From: CAYVFC01 sp964450715
Lineage (GTDB): Bacteria > Myxococcota_A > Polyangia > Polyangiales > JAFGIB01
Length of the DNA: 64,000 nt
NCBI GenBank assembly: GCA_964450715.1
Contig: CAYVFC010000007.1
Location: forward strand, 36,463-100,462
Direction: 5' to 3'
The translations under genes were made by a program, and so were the position numbers. The notes beneath the pieces are model-generated. The model made no database searches. It saw nothing but the letters and a program-made list of their open reading frames with translations, and was not told the origin of the DNA. Positions 24,991 through 33,614 of the stretch are shown one piece after another. Position 1 is the first letter of the stretch. Each line of letters starts with the position of its first letter.

Positions 24991-26172
24991 ATGGCCTCCC
25001 ATGAGGAGTCGTCCGGAGCACGTGTGTTTTCCCGACGAGCTGACATCGACCGTCGACAGAACCGGCTGGCGACCGCGCTGCGCGCCGCGCGCGACCGGGG
25101 GCGGCCGGTTCTCGACCTGACCGTTTCCAATCCGATCGAGGCCGGCTTCTGCTTTCCAACCGACGAGCTGCTCGCCGCCCTGTCGGCCCCGGCTGCGCTG
25201 CAGTACCACCCCCATCCGCTGGGGCTTCTTTCGGCCCGGCAGGCGGTATCGCGCCACCTGGCCGAACGGGGTCTGGCGGTCGAACCGGATCGGATCTTGC
25301 TGACGGCCAGCACTAGCGAGGCTTATGGCTTTCTCTTCAAGCTGCTGTGCGATCCGGGAGACGAGATCCTGGTGCCGCGCCCGAGCTACCCGCTGCTCGA
25401 GCACCTGGCCCGGCTGGAGTCGGTACGGATCGTCGCCTACGACCTGTTCTATGACGACAGCTGGTACCTGAGCGCCGAGGCCATCGCCGGCTTGCGAGGG
25501 GAGCGCACCCGGGCGCTGGTGCTGGTCAATCCCAACAATCCCACCGGCTCCTACCTGAAGGCGGAGGAGATGGAGGGACTGGCCGACTTGGGTTTACCCA
25601 TCATATCCGACGAGGTTTTCTCCAGCTATCCGCTCGACGAAAGCCTGCAGAGCATCCCCAGCGCCTTGCGCTGCCAGCGGGTACCGGTCTTCGCTCTGTT
25701 CGGACTCTCCAAGCAGGCGGCGTTGCCGCAGGTGAAGCTCTCTTGGATATGCGGTTCCGGCCCCGAGCCGGCGCTCCGGGAGGCCTGGGGGCGGCTGGAG
25801 CTCGTCGCCGACAGCTACCTCTCGGTAGCTACCCCGGTTCAGGTCGCCCTGCCGGAGATCCTGCGCCTGCAGGGAGGGGTAGGGGAGGCCATCCGGCAGC
25901 GATTGCGCTGCAACCTGGCTCGCGCCCGGCGAGCGGACCCGCCGCTTTATCCCCTGCACGTCGAGGGCGGATGGTACGTGATCTTCCGGCTGCCTCCGGT
26001 GCGAGACGACGAGCAGTGGGCGCTTCATCTACTGGACGAAGAGGGGATGCTGGTGCATCCGGGGTACCTGTACGATTTTTCCATCGGTCCGGTGGTGGTG
26101 GCGAGCCTGCTCACCCCGGAGGATGCATTCGACGAAGGGTTGCGGCGGATGGCGCGGCAGGTCGAGGGGTAA
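24991..26172 (+). CDS. PLP-dependent aminotransferase, class I/II
   Basis: Fold-type I aminotransferase of about 393 residues. Landmarks are the N-terminal LDLTVSNPIE, VLVNPNNPTGSYL (binding the cofactor ring and substrate carboxylate), ISDEVFSSYP and the PLP lysine in FGLSKQAALPQVKLSW. The ATG at 24991 fits the family N-terminus; the frame also opens at 24949. The substrate is not predictable, and alanine/valine- or aspartate-type activities are all possible. It is divergent from the DUF1302-like gene and may share a short intergenic promoter region. A second aminotransferase is encoded at 54327. Confidence 0.88.
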   Translation: MASHEESSGARVFSRRADIDRRQNRLATALRAARDRGRPVLDLTVSNPIEAGFCFPTDELLAALSAPAALQYHPHPLGLLSARQAVSRHLAERGLAVEPDRILLTASTSEAYGFLFKLLCDPGDEILVPRPSYPLLEHLARLESVRIVAYDLFYDDSWYLSAEAIAGLRGERTRALVLVNPNNPTGSYLKAEEMEGLADLGLPIISDEVFSSYPLDESLQSIPSALRCQRVPVFALFGLSKQAALPQVKLSWICGSGPEPALREAWGRLELVADSYLSVATPVQVALPEILRLQGGVGEAIRQRLRCNLARARRADPPLYPLHVEGGWYVIFRLPPVRDDEQWALHLLDEEGMLVHPGYLYDFSIGPVVVASLLTPEDAFDEGLRRMARQVEG

Positions 26173-26179
26173 ACCCGCT

Positions 26180-26199
26180 CGTGGAGGCGGACCTCCGCG
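26180..26199 (+). terminator. Possible terminator hairpin after aminotransferase gene
   Basis: GGAGG, loop CGGA, CCTCC, extended by two G-C pairs and one wobble pair, lies 8 bp after the aminotransferase stop codon. There is no U-tract. Confidence 0.35.
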
Positions 26200-26354
26200 C
26201 TCTCTGTCATGCCGCCTTGCCAACCGCCGAGGAAAAGGCTGGTCAAAGATCTCCGGATCTGGGTATTCTTGTGTTGCCCCATCGACTTGTGCCTTGGTTT
26301 AGCCGCCATCAGGAGATCACGAACGCTGGAAGGACATACGGTGACGGCAATCGC

Positions 26355-28064
26355 ATGACACTGTATCTCAGGTATCGTCCGTTCTTCTGGCTGTTGTATT
26401 CGCTGCTACTCTTCGCGGTGCTACTCGCCGGTTTTGAATTCTTCTATTTCCTAACCGACGATGCGTTCATCTCCTTTCGCTATATCTCGAACCATCTGGA
26501 CGGTCGCGGGTATGTCTGGAACCCCGCTCCCTTCATACCCGTGGAGGGGTATACCAATTTCCTCTGGATCGTTCTGCTCGAGGGCATCTGGAGGATATCC
26601 GGCATCGAGCCCCCTTTGTCCTCGACCCTGATGTCGCTCCTGTTCTCGTTGCTAACCCTGCTGCTCGCCTTCGTCTTCGTCCTGAAAATGCGGCTCGGCG
26701 AACCGCTACGAGCCTACCGGGTGGAGCTGGCTTTCTTCATCGTTCTGGCCATGGTCACCAACAGGACTTTTCTGGCCTGGACGAGCTCCGGCCTCGAGAC
26801 GGCGCTGTTCGGCTTTCTGTTCGTGAGCTGGGTCTACGTAGCGCTCTACCTCTGTCACCGCTTCATCCTCTGGGGTTTTCTTACCACCGCCCTGGCCAGC
26901 CTCCTGTACCTGACCCGCCCCGATGGCATTCTCTATGTTCTGATATCGTTCTTGCTGGTGTCGGTCGCCGCCTTCTCTCGGCTGCGCGGCAACCCGGGGG
27001 CGGCTTCTCTCGGAAGCTTCGCCACGCTGTTGCCGCTTCTACCGGTACCCTGCCACCTGCTCTGGCGCCGCTCCTTTTACGGGCAGTGGCTGCCCAACAC
27101 CTACTATGCCAAGACCGTCGGTTTCTGGCCGGAGAGCGGCGTGCGCTACCTGGGCGCATTCGTCCTGGAGTACGGCCTGCTGTTCTGGTTTCTGGTGGGG
27201 GTCGTAGCGGCGTTTCAGCGCCGGGACTCGCTCGCGGTATTTGTACGGGGGCTGCTCACCGATCGGACCATCAACCGGGGAAGCATCCTGGTCGCCATCA
27301 TCGCAACAGAGCTATTGCACATCGCCTTTTTTACCTTCTATATCGGGGGAGATCACTTTGAATACAGGATATATAATCATCTGATCGCTTTCATCTATAT
27401 TTCCTTCGCCTTCTTTTTATACGCGCTCGTATGGCCAGGCGCTCGCTCCGCGATTCTGCTGCTCGGCTTTCTGGCTTGCGCGTCGTTCATTCCCTGGACG
27501 CATTATTACGCTACGAAGGATCTGAATACCCGCGGGCAGACCTACTTACTCGCCAGGCCGATCGCGGGTTTCTTTCCGCCGCCCGTCAGCTACTACGTCG
27601 AGATCTTCGACGAGCTCCAGCACTGGCTCATCGGCCACAGCGTCGGCATGCGGCACCAGGAGCACAAGATCTTCTTGCAGTTCATGGCCGCGAAGGCACC
27701 GGAAAGGAGCCATCGGTGGGGCGAGGCCGAACGGATGGATGACGACTACCCGGTGCTGGCCGCTCCCTGTGTAGGCGTCCTCGGTTGGAGGCTTCCGAAT
27801 ATCGCGATCATCGACACCCATGGCCTCAACGACTACGTGGTTGCGCGTTCACCGGTGCCCGGGGACCGGGAACAGCGGCAGATGGCTCATTCCAGGGTTC
27901 CGCCGCCCGGCTACCTGGCGTGTTTCGAGCCAAACGTTACGGGCAGGTACGATTCCGGAAAGCCCGAGTTGTTGATAAGGAAGCGAGAGCGACCGATGAC
28001 CGCCGAGCGCATCCGGGCCTGCGAGAAGAGGTACATCGAACGGCTGGGAGGCGGCGGCGACTGA
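26355..28064 (+). CDS. GT-C-like membrane glycosyltransferase
   Basis: The ATG at 26355 gives 569 residues; the frame is open upstream only because it runs antiphase through the aminotransferase gene. About ten transmembrane helices are seen. The first periplasmic loop holds TDDAFISFRYISNHLDGRG, with the Asp-Asp pair typical of GT-C arabinosyl- and mannosyltransferase-like enzymes, followed by NPAPFIPVEGYTNFLW. Such enzymes transfer sugars from polyprenyl phosphate in the periplasm. The C-terminal 150 residues are soluble. The acceptor is unknown. It runs tail to tail with a second protein having the same motif (28125-29567). Confidence 0.8.
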   Translation: MTLYLRYRPFFWLLYSLLLFAVLLAGFEFFYFLTDDAFISFRYISNHLDGRGYVWNPAPFIPVEGYTNFLWIVLLEGIWRISGIEPPLSSTLMSLLFSLLTLLLAFVFVLKMRLGEPLRAYRVELAFFIVLAMVTNRTFLAWTSSGLETALFGFLFVSWVYVALYLCHRFILWGFLTTALASLLYLTRPDGILYVLISFLLVSVAAFSRLRGNPGAASLGSFATLLPLLPVPCHLLWRRSFYGQWLPNTYYAKTVGFWPESGVRYLGAFVLEYGLLFWFLVGVVAAFQRRDSLAVFVRGLLTDRTINRGSILVAIIATELLHIAFFTFYIGGDHFEYRIYNHLIAFIYISFAFFLYALVWPGARSAILLLGFLACASFIPWTHYYATKDLNTRGQTYLLARPIAGFFPPPVSYYVEIFDELQHWLIGHSVGMRHQEHKIFLQFMAAKAPERSHRWGEAERMDDDYPVLAAPCVGVLGWRLPNIAIIDTHGLNDYVVARSPVPGDREQRQMAHSRVPPPGYLACFEPNVTGRYDSGKPELLIRKRERPMTAERIRACEKRYIERLGGGGD

Positions 28065-28124
28065 GAGAGTGTTTTAGATGGCTCTCATGATTCGCGAATC
28101 TCGCGGCCCGCGGACGACGCGCCC

Positions 28125-29567
28125 TCAGCGCGTTCGAAGCGGTTTGAAGAGCATATGTTTCCCCTCCGGGATTCGGAACACAAATGCCGAGAAGTCACCG
28201 GAGCGCCAGCCGAAATCCGGATCGAAGGGTGGAGCCATGTAGAGGTAGTGCTGATCGAGAACGATGAAGCGTACGGAACGCTCCGGAGCGGCGTTCTCGA
28301 CGTCCGTCACCAGTCCCCCCATGTCGAAGGCTTGCAGTCGCGAGTAATAGGCGATGGTCCCGACCTCGACCGACGCGAACGATTCGCCCTCCCGGGCGTT
28401 TTGCTTCAGGTAGTAGGCGATTCGGCGATAGACGTCGTCGCGTGCGCCGCCCCAGAAGCTCTCGCGAAGTTGTAGGGCGCTATCGCCCATGCGCCAGAGG
28501 AAAGCGACGAGCAGGGCGCCGAGCAACGCTTGCGCGCCGCGGCGTACCGCGACGGTCCGGTGGGAAACGAAAGCCAACAACCCGGTGAATGCGAACAGAA
28601 CGCCGCAGAAGTCTAGAGGATACAGATGCCAGCGGTGCTCGGTAAAGGGCCGCAGCACCAGATAGGCGGCGGCGTGTATCAGAGGATAGGCGGCGAGCAT
28701 CCAGAAGCCGCGCTCTCGCCGAACCAGCCAGACGGCGCCGAAGAGGATCAACGGCCAGCCCAGCCCGAGAGCCAGCCAGTCGGGCGCCAGGGGCAGCAGG
28801 GCACGCACCGGGGCGAGCAGGGTATGTTCGAGATAGAGCGAAAAATCGGTGCGCTGGACCTTCTCCAACGCGCTTCGGGGCAAGGGGCTGCCGTAGTACC
28901 AGCAGGCGAAAAGGAACCAGGGCGTCACCAGCGCGGTGAAGAAGAGAGCGGGAAAGAAGAGGCGCTTTCTGGCTTGCCAGGCGCAGCCGGCTCCCAGAAG
29001 CAGGGCCAGCAGCCAGGCGTCGGGACGGGTCAGTACGGCGGCGGCACAGAGCGCGGCTGTCCAGAGCAGACGCGCATGCCGGGCGGAGACGAATGCCCAG
29101 AGGGCGAGCGCTGCCAACAGGTTGGTCTCCAGCGCGACGAACCGGTAGGAAAGAGCGGCGCCGAACTCGAAGGCGAGCGCTAACAGTAACGCGCGCGATC
29201 GACCGAGCGCACCGAGCAGCAGGAAGTAGACGGCGACGGCTTGCGCGCTCCAGCCCAGGCATCCCAGCGCCGCCATGACCGAGGGGGTGGCCTCGGGCCC
29301 GACCAGCGCGTAGACCAACCCGGAGAGCAACATGTGGGCAGCACTGGTAGATCCGAGCAGGCGCTCGCCGGGATTGAAGGTCAGCCCGTTGCCCTCGGCC
29401 AGGTTCTGGCCGTAGCGATAGGTGATGAAGGCGTCATCGGTGCGGGTGGCGTGAAAGGCGATGATCTGGGCGGCGAGAACGACGGCCAGAGCAAAGACGA
29501 CCAGGGCCGGGGTGACCTCGGCGTGCGACGGCTGCTGCTCGAGAGAGTCGGTAGGAATCCGTCGCAT
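28125..29567 (-). CDS. GT-C-like membrane glycosyltransferase
   Basis: The 480-residue protein has about ten transmembrane helices and the loop motif TDDAFITYRYGQNLAEGNG followed by NPGERLLGST, the same layout as the convergent gene at 26355. A C-terminal soluble domain of about 110 residues starts near residue 365. It is probably a polyprenyl-phosphate-sugar-dependent glycosyltransferase of the GT-C/ArnT-like superfamily acting outside the cytoplasmic membrane. ATG is the start. Sequence similarity between the two is confined to the motif region, as far as I can judge, so they are distant relatives rather than a recent duplication. Confidence 0.78.
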   Translation of the reverse strand: MRRIPTDSLEQQPSHAEVTPALVVFALAVVLAAQIIAFHATRTDDAFITYRYGQNLAEGNGLTFNPGERLLGSTSAAHMLLSGLVYALVGPEATPSVMAALGCLGWSAQAVAVYFLLLGALGRSRALLLALAFEFGAALSYRFVALETNLLAALALWAFVSARHARLLWTAALCAAAVLTRPDAWLLALLLGAGCAWQARKRLFFPALFFTALVTPWFLFACWYYGSPLPRSALEKVQRTDFSLYLEHTLLAPVRALLPLAPDWLALGLGWPLILFGAVWLVRRERGFWMLAAYPLIHAAAYLVLRPFTEHRWHLYPLDFCGVLFAFTGLLAFVSHRTVAVRRGAQALLGALLVAFLWRMGDSALQLRESFWGGARDDVYRRIAYYLKQNAREGESFASVEVGTIAYYSRLQAFDMGGLVTDVENAAPERSVRFIVLDQHYLYMAPPFDPDFGWRSGDFSAFVFRIPEGKHMLFKPLRTR

Positions 29568-29743
29568 GAGAGGGGGCCTGACCCGCGACCGCTGGGCCTA
29601 CCCATTATACCGAGAGGAATCGTTCGAACCAGTCATGGTCCGGAGTCGAAAGGCGCGGCACCGTTCGTCTCGCGGGTTGGATAAGCAGTCTCTCGCCGTC
29701 TTTTGGCAGTTTTTCGGGGAAAAGCGGGGACGCTCGCTCAGCG

Positions 29744-29771
29744 TTTACATTCCTTTTACACTTCTTTTACC
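29744..29771 (+). promoter_or_regulatory. Three TTTACA repeats with 11-bp period (likely response-regulator box)
   Basis: TTTACA at 29744, TTTACA at 29755 and TTTACC at 29766 are spaced exactly 11 bp apart, with 5-bp T/C-rich spacers. Direct repeats at one helical turn are how OmpR/PhoB-family dimers bind. A CACAAT at 29780 could be a -10 element, so the box would overlap the -35 region, as expected for an activator. The operon downstream encodes such a regulator at 32860. Confidence 0.6.
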
Positions 29772-29861
29772 GGGTCATGCACAATAGTCCGGAGGCTCCT
29801 TCGTATCATCAGAAAGGGTAGGCAAACGGCCCTGAAGACGATACCAGAAGGAGGAATTACC

Positions 29862-31214
29862 ATGATGAAGCGGACAGTGGCGATGGGCGGAGCGTTTCGG
29901 AGTAGCGTGGCGGGCTTGAGCCTGCTCTGCGCGCTCGGGGCGGTTTCCACGGTACGGGCGGAGAGCATTTCGCTCGACGTGAAGCTGGGCACTCCCGTCA
30001 TGATCGAGAGATCGAAGCGGACGGCCTATCTCAAAGTGGGGCTGACCGGCGTCCGGTCGAGCCGGGAGAGCGCGCGCACGCCGGTCAACGTGGCGTTGGT
30101 GCTCGACCGCTCGGGCTCGATGAGCGGGGAGAAGATACGCAAGGCGCGCGAGGCGGCGCTGATGGCCATCGAGCGGCTGGACGACGAGGACATCGTCTCG
30201 CTGGTCGCCTACAACCACACGGTGGAGGTGCTGGTGCCGGCCACCCGGCTCCGCGACCGGACCTTCGTCCGCCGGCAGGTCGAGCGCCTGTTCGCCGACG
30301 GCAACACGGCGCTCTTCGCCGGGGTGGCCAAGGGAGCGCACGAGCTGCGCAAGTTCATCGAACGCAACCGCGTCAACCGGGTGGTCCTGCTCTCGGATGG
30401 GTTGGCCAACGTGGGGCCGAGCAGCCCGGGCGAGCTGGGTGATCTGGGCTGGTCGCTGGCCAAGGAGGGCATCTCGGTCTCCACCATCGGGCTGGGCACC
30501 GGATACAACGAGGATCTGATGGTGGCGCTGGCCGCGGCCAGCGACGGCAACCACGCCTTTGCCGAGAATGCCTCGGACCTGGCCCGCATCTTCGCGCTGG
30601 AGTTCGGCGACGTGACCTCGGTGGTGGCGCAGCAGGTCGTCATCCGCATTCTCTGCTCGCCGGGTACCCGGCCCGTGCGGGTGCTGGGGCGGCGGGGCGA
30701 GATCAACGGTCGCGAGGTGGTGGCCACGCTCAACCAGGTGTACGCGGAACAGGAGAAGTACCTGCTGGTGGAGCTGGAGGTCGAGGGGGGCAAGGCGGGC
30801 AGCGAGCGCGAGGTCGCCAGCGTCCGCGTCAGCTATGCCGACACGGTCAGCCGCTCCACCGCCTCGCTCGACGGTCGAGCCCGGGTCCGCTTTTCCGAAT
30901 CTCGCTCGGAGGTGGAGCGCAGCCGCGATCGCACGGTGATGGTGGCCAGCGTGGAGCAGATCGCCAACGAGAGGAGCAAGCGCGCGGTCGAGCTGCGGGA
31001 CAAGGGCAGGACCCGCGAGGCCGTCCGGCTCATGCAGCAGAACGCGGAGTTTCTGGAAGAGGAAGGCGCGAAGTACGAGTCGAAGAAGCTGAAGAAGGGC
31101 GCCTCGCGCAGCCGCCGGGCCGCCAGGCGGATGCCGAGCAAGGCCGACTACCAGATCGAGCGCAAGCAGATGCGCAAGGAGCAGTTCGAGGCAGATATGC
31201 AGCAGGCGTGGTAA
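29862..31214 (+). CDS. Secreted VWA-domain protein
   Basis: The ATG at 29862, with AAGGAGG 8 nt upstream, gives 450 residues. A signal peptide ends near VRA-ES (residues 30-33). A von Willebrand factor A domain follows, with the MIDAS motif DRSGSMSG (Asp82, Ser84, Ser86) and a second MIDAS threonine region in DGNTALFAG. C-terminal to it lie a beta-rich domain and a highly charged Lys/Arg/Glu tail (residues 385-450) that is probably helical. Metal-dependent protein binding is the usual VWA role. A histidine kinase gene starts 27 bp downstream, so it may be the periplasmic partner of that sensor; this is inference. Confidence 0.85.
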   Translation: MMKRTVAMGGAFRSSVAGLSLLCALGAVSTVRAESISLDVKLGTPVMIERSKRTAYLKVGLTGVRSSRESARTPVNVALVLDRSGSMSGEKIRKAREAALMAIERLDDEDIVSLVAYNHTVEVLVPATRLRDRTFVRRQVERLFADGNTALFAGVAKGAHELRKFIERNRVNRVVLLSDGLANVGPSSPGELGDLGWSLAKEGISVSTIGLGTGYNEDLMVALAAASDGNHAFAENASDLARIFALEFGDVTSVVAQQVVIRILCSPGTRPVRVLGRRGEINGREVVATLNQVYAEQEKYLLVELEVEGGKAGSEREVASVRVSYADTVSRSTASLDGRARVRFSESRSEVERSRDRTVMVASVEQIANERSKRAVELRDKGRTREAVRLMQQNAEFLEEEGAKYESKKLKKGASRSRRAARRMPSKADYQIERKQMRKEQFEADMQQAW

Positions 31215-31241
31215 CCTGCTGCAAACCGAGGGGAGCGTTGC

Positions 31242-32855
31242 TTGAAACCGAGACTCGTCGCGCTGTTGCTGATGCTGGTTCTGGCTCCATTGCTCTCCGC
31301 TACCTTCCTGGGGCTGAGAACCGCGCGCGACGAGCAGAAGCTGCTCCGCCACCGCTTTCAGGTGCTGTTGGCGGAGCGGCTGGCCGACGTGGATGCGCGT
31401 ATCGCGCGGAGCGTGGCCGAACGGCAGCAGCGCCTGCGCGCGCTCGTCGATCGCGTCCGGGAGCAGGGCGCGCTCGGCGAGCGCGTGGGCTTCACCGCCG
31501 GGCATTTTTCCGCGGACGCGGTGCGCGATCTCTTGCGCGGCGATCCCCTGGTGCAGCAGGTGCTGGTCTTGGGCGAGAAGGGGGAGATGGTGCACCCGCC
31601 CGCCGAGCCCGCGCGCAACCGGGCCGAGCAGGAGTTTGTCGAGCGTATCCGGCCCATCCGGGAGCGAGGGGAGACCTTCTTTCACCCCGCGGACGGTCGG
31701 GCGGCACCGCCGGCAACGGCCGAGGAGGGCTGGTACACGTATTACCTGAACGAGGGGATCAACTTCATCTTCTGGCGTCGCTACCCCGGGGGGGAGCTGA
31801 TCGGCGCCGAGATCGACCGGCTGGCGCTGCTGGCCGGGATCATCGGGGAGCTGCCGGAGACCGAGCCCGCCGACACCGCCCAGGCCGAGATCTCCATCCG
31901 GCTCCTGGATACAAAGGGTAAACCGGTCTACGTATGGGGCGGCTACCAGCCGCCCGAGGCGGAGCGCCCGGCGGTCACCCGGGAGCTCGGCTCGCCGCTG
32001 GGCGGCTTCCGCCTGCACTACCACGCCTCGCCGGCCCTGCTCGGCCGGGGCCTGGGAGAGGGCGCCCGCTTCGGCATCTTGGCCGGCGTGGCCGCGCTGG
32101 CCCTTTCGGTGATCGGCCTGGCCATCTATTTCCTGCGCGAGGCGGGCCGCGAGACGCGAGAGGCCGAGCAGCGTGTCACCTTCGTCAACCAGGTCTCGCA
32201 CGAGCTCAAGACCCCGCTGACCAACATCCGCATGTACGCCGAGCTGCTGGAGGACAACATTGACGAAAACGACGCGACCGCGCGCGCCTACCTGGAGGTA
32301 ATCGTTTCGGAGAGCCAGCGGTTGAGCCGGCTTATCGGCAACGTGCTCTCCTTCGCGCGGCAGGGGCGCCGCACGCTGGCCATCCACCCCGCGATCGGGC
32401 GCCTCGACGAGGCTATCCGGGGCGTGGTCGAAGGGTTCCGGCCGGGTTTCGAGGCCTCGGGCATAGAGGTAGAGCTCGATCTTCAACCCGATGCTCGCAG
32501 CCGTTTCGACGCCGACGCGCTGGGACAGATGGTCGGCAACCTGCTCGGCAACGTAGAGAAGTACGCCGCCTCCGGTCGCTGGGTGAAGGTAGCTTCCCGG
32601 CGGACGGGCGAGCGGGTGAGGATCACCGTCTACGACCGGGGGCCGGGTATCGCCGCCGCGGAAAAGGAGCGAGTTTTCCTGCCTTTTTACCGTCTATCCA
32701 ACCGTACGTCCGACGGCGTGACCGGGGCCGGTATCGGGCTCCCCATCGCGCGCGAGCTGGCGCGCTTGCACGGGGGCGGGCTGGGGTTGGAGCCGAGCGA
32801 GCGGGGGGCGGTTTTCGTGCTCGATATCCACGCGCCACCGGAAACAGGAGAATGA
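31242..32855 (+). CDS. Sensor histidine kinase
   Basis: A 537-residue membrane kinase starting at TTG after a GAGGGGAG ribosome-binding site. The N-terminal helix (residues 5-22) and a second helix near residues 280-300 enclose a periplasmic sensor domain of about 250 residues, possibly Cache-like. The cytoplasmic part has the H-box VSHELKTPL with the phospho-acceptor His320, an N-box in LLGNVEKYA, G1 YDRGPGIA and G2 GAGIGLPIA. No HAMP domain is obvious. It is encoded between the VWA protein and its cognate regulator (4-bp gap), so the three form one operon. Confidence 0.92.
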   Translation: MKPRLVALLLMLVLAPLLSATFLGLRTARDEQKLLRHRFQVLLAERLADVDARIARSVAERQQRLRALVDRVREQGALGERVGFTAGHFSADAVRDLLRGDPLVQQVLVLGEKGEMVHPPAEPARNRAEQEFVERIRPIRERGETFFHPADGRAAPPATAEEGWYTYYLNEGINFIFWRRYPGGELIGAEIDRLALLAGIIGELPETEPADTAQAEISIRLLDTKGKPVYVWGGYQPPEAERPAVTRELGSPLGGFRLHYHASPALLGRGLGEGARFGILAGVAALALSVIGLAIYFLREAGRETREAEQRVTFVNQVSHELKTPLTNIRMYAELLEDNIDENDATARAYLEVIVSESQRLSRLIGNVLSFARQGRRTLAIHPAIGRLDEAIRGVVEGFRPGFEASGIEVELDLQPDARSRFDADALGQMVGNLLGNVEKYAASGRWVKVASRRTGERVRITVYDRGPGIAAAEKERVFLPFYRLSNRTSDGVTGAGIGLPIARELARLHGGGLGLEPSERGAVFVLDIHAPPETGE

Positions 32856-32859
32856 ATCG

Positions 32860-33543
32860 ATGAAAGTGCTGCTCGCCGAGGACGATACCAACATCCGCAA
32901 GGGGCTGTCCGACATCCTGCGCAACGAGGGCTACACCCCTCTGGAGGCGGCGGACGGAGAGCAGGCGCTCCGGCTGTTCGAGAGCGAGGCGCCCGATTTC
33001 GTCTGCCTGGACATCATGATGCCGGGGCAGAGCGGCTACGAGGTGTGCCGGCAGATCCGCGCGCGCAACGCCGGGGTGCCCATCATCTTCATCAGCGCCA
33101 AGTCCGAGGAGGTCGACAAGGTGGTGGGCCTGGAGCTGGGAGCGGACGACTTCATCGTCAAGCCCTTCGGCGTCAAGGAGGTGGTCGCCCGCATCCGGGC
33201 GGTCACCCGCAGGTGCCTGGCCGACCGCGAGCGAGAGGCGCCGGCGAACCGTTTCGACATCGCGGACCTGGTGGTTTTTCCCGCCGAGCTGCGCGCGCGC
33301 CGCGGCCAGGAGGAGATCGAGCTGTCGCTGCGAGAGGTGCGGATGCTGGAGTTGTTCTCGCGCAACAAGGGGGTGGTGCTCGATCGCGCGACCATTTTCG
33401 ACGCCTGCTGGGGGGATCGTTTTTTCCCCTCCAGCCGCACGCTCGACCAGCACATCGCCAAGCTGCGCAAGCGCATCGAGCGCGACCCCAGGAACCCGGC
33501 GATCATCCGCACCGTGCACGGCGTGGGGTATCGCTACGAGTAA
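32860..33543 (+). CDS. OmpR-family response regulator
   Basis: The 227-residue protein has a receiver domain (residues 1-120) with acidic pocket EDD near residue 7, phospho-acceptor Asp51 in VCLDIMMPG and the Lys of IVKPFG, and a C-terminal winged-helix domain (residues 130-227) ending in IIRTVHGVGYRYE, which defines the OmpR/PhoB class. It is the cognate partner of the upstream kinase. The 11-bp direct repeats before the VWA gene are its most likely target. Confidence 0.93.
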   Translation: MKVLLAEDDTNIRKGLSDILRNEGYTPLEAADGEQALRLFESEAPDFVCLDIMMPGQSGYEVCRQIRARNAGVPIIFISAKSEEVDKVVGLELGADDFIVKPFGVKEVVARIRAVTRRCLADREREAPANRFDIADLVVFPAELRARRGQEEIELSLREVRMLELFSRNKGVVLDRATIFDACWGDRFFPSSRTLDQHIAKLRKRIERDPRNPAIIRTVHGVGYRYE

Positions 33544-33614
33544 GCTAAACCGTTCCCCGATGTTGGCTTTTTTCCCGCGATGTGGCAATCAGGGGGGCTG
33601 GGTAGGAGAGCTAC

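Noticed and set aside
25743..26354. N-terminal extension of the GT-C-like protein
   Set aside because: It is an out-of-frame reading of the aminotransferase gene; the hydrophobic N-terminus begins at the ATG at 26355.
29775..32486. Open frame of 903 residues on the minus strand opposite the VWA and kinase genes
   Set aside because: It is an antisense shadow: it lies opposite two genes with clear domains and motifs, and its own sequence is low in family features and rich in His/Gln/Arg.
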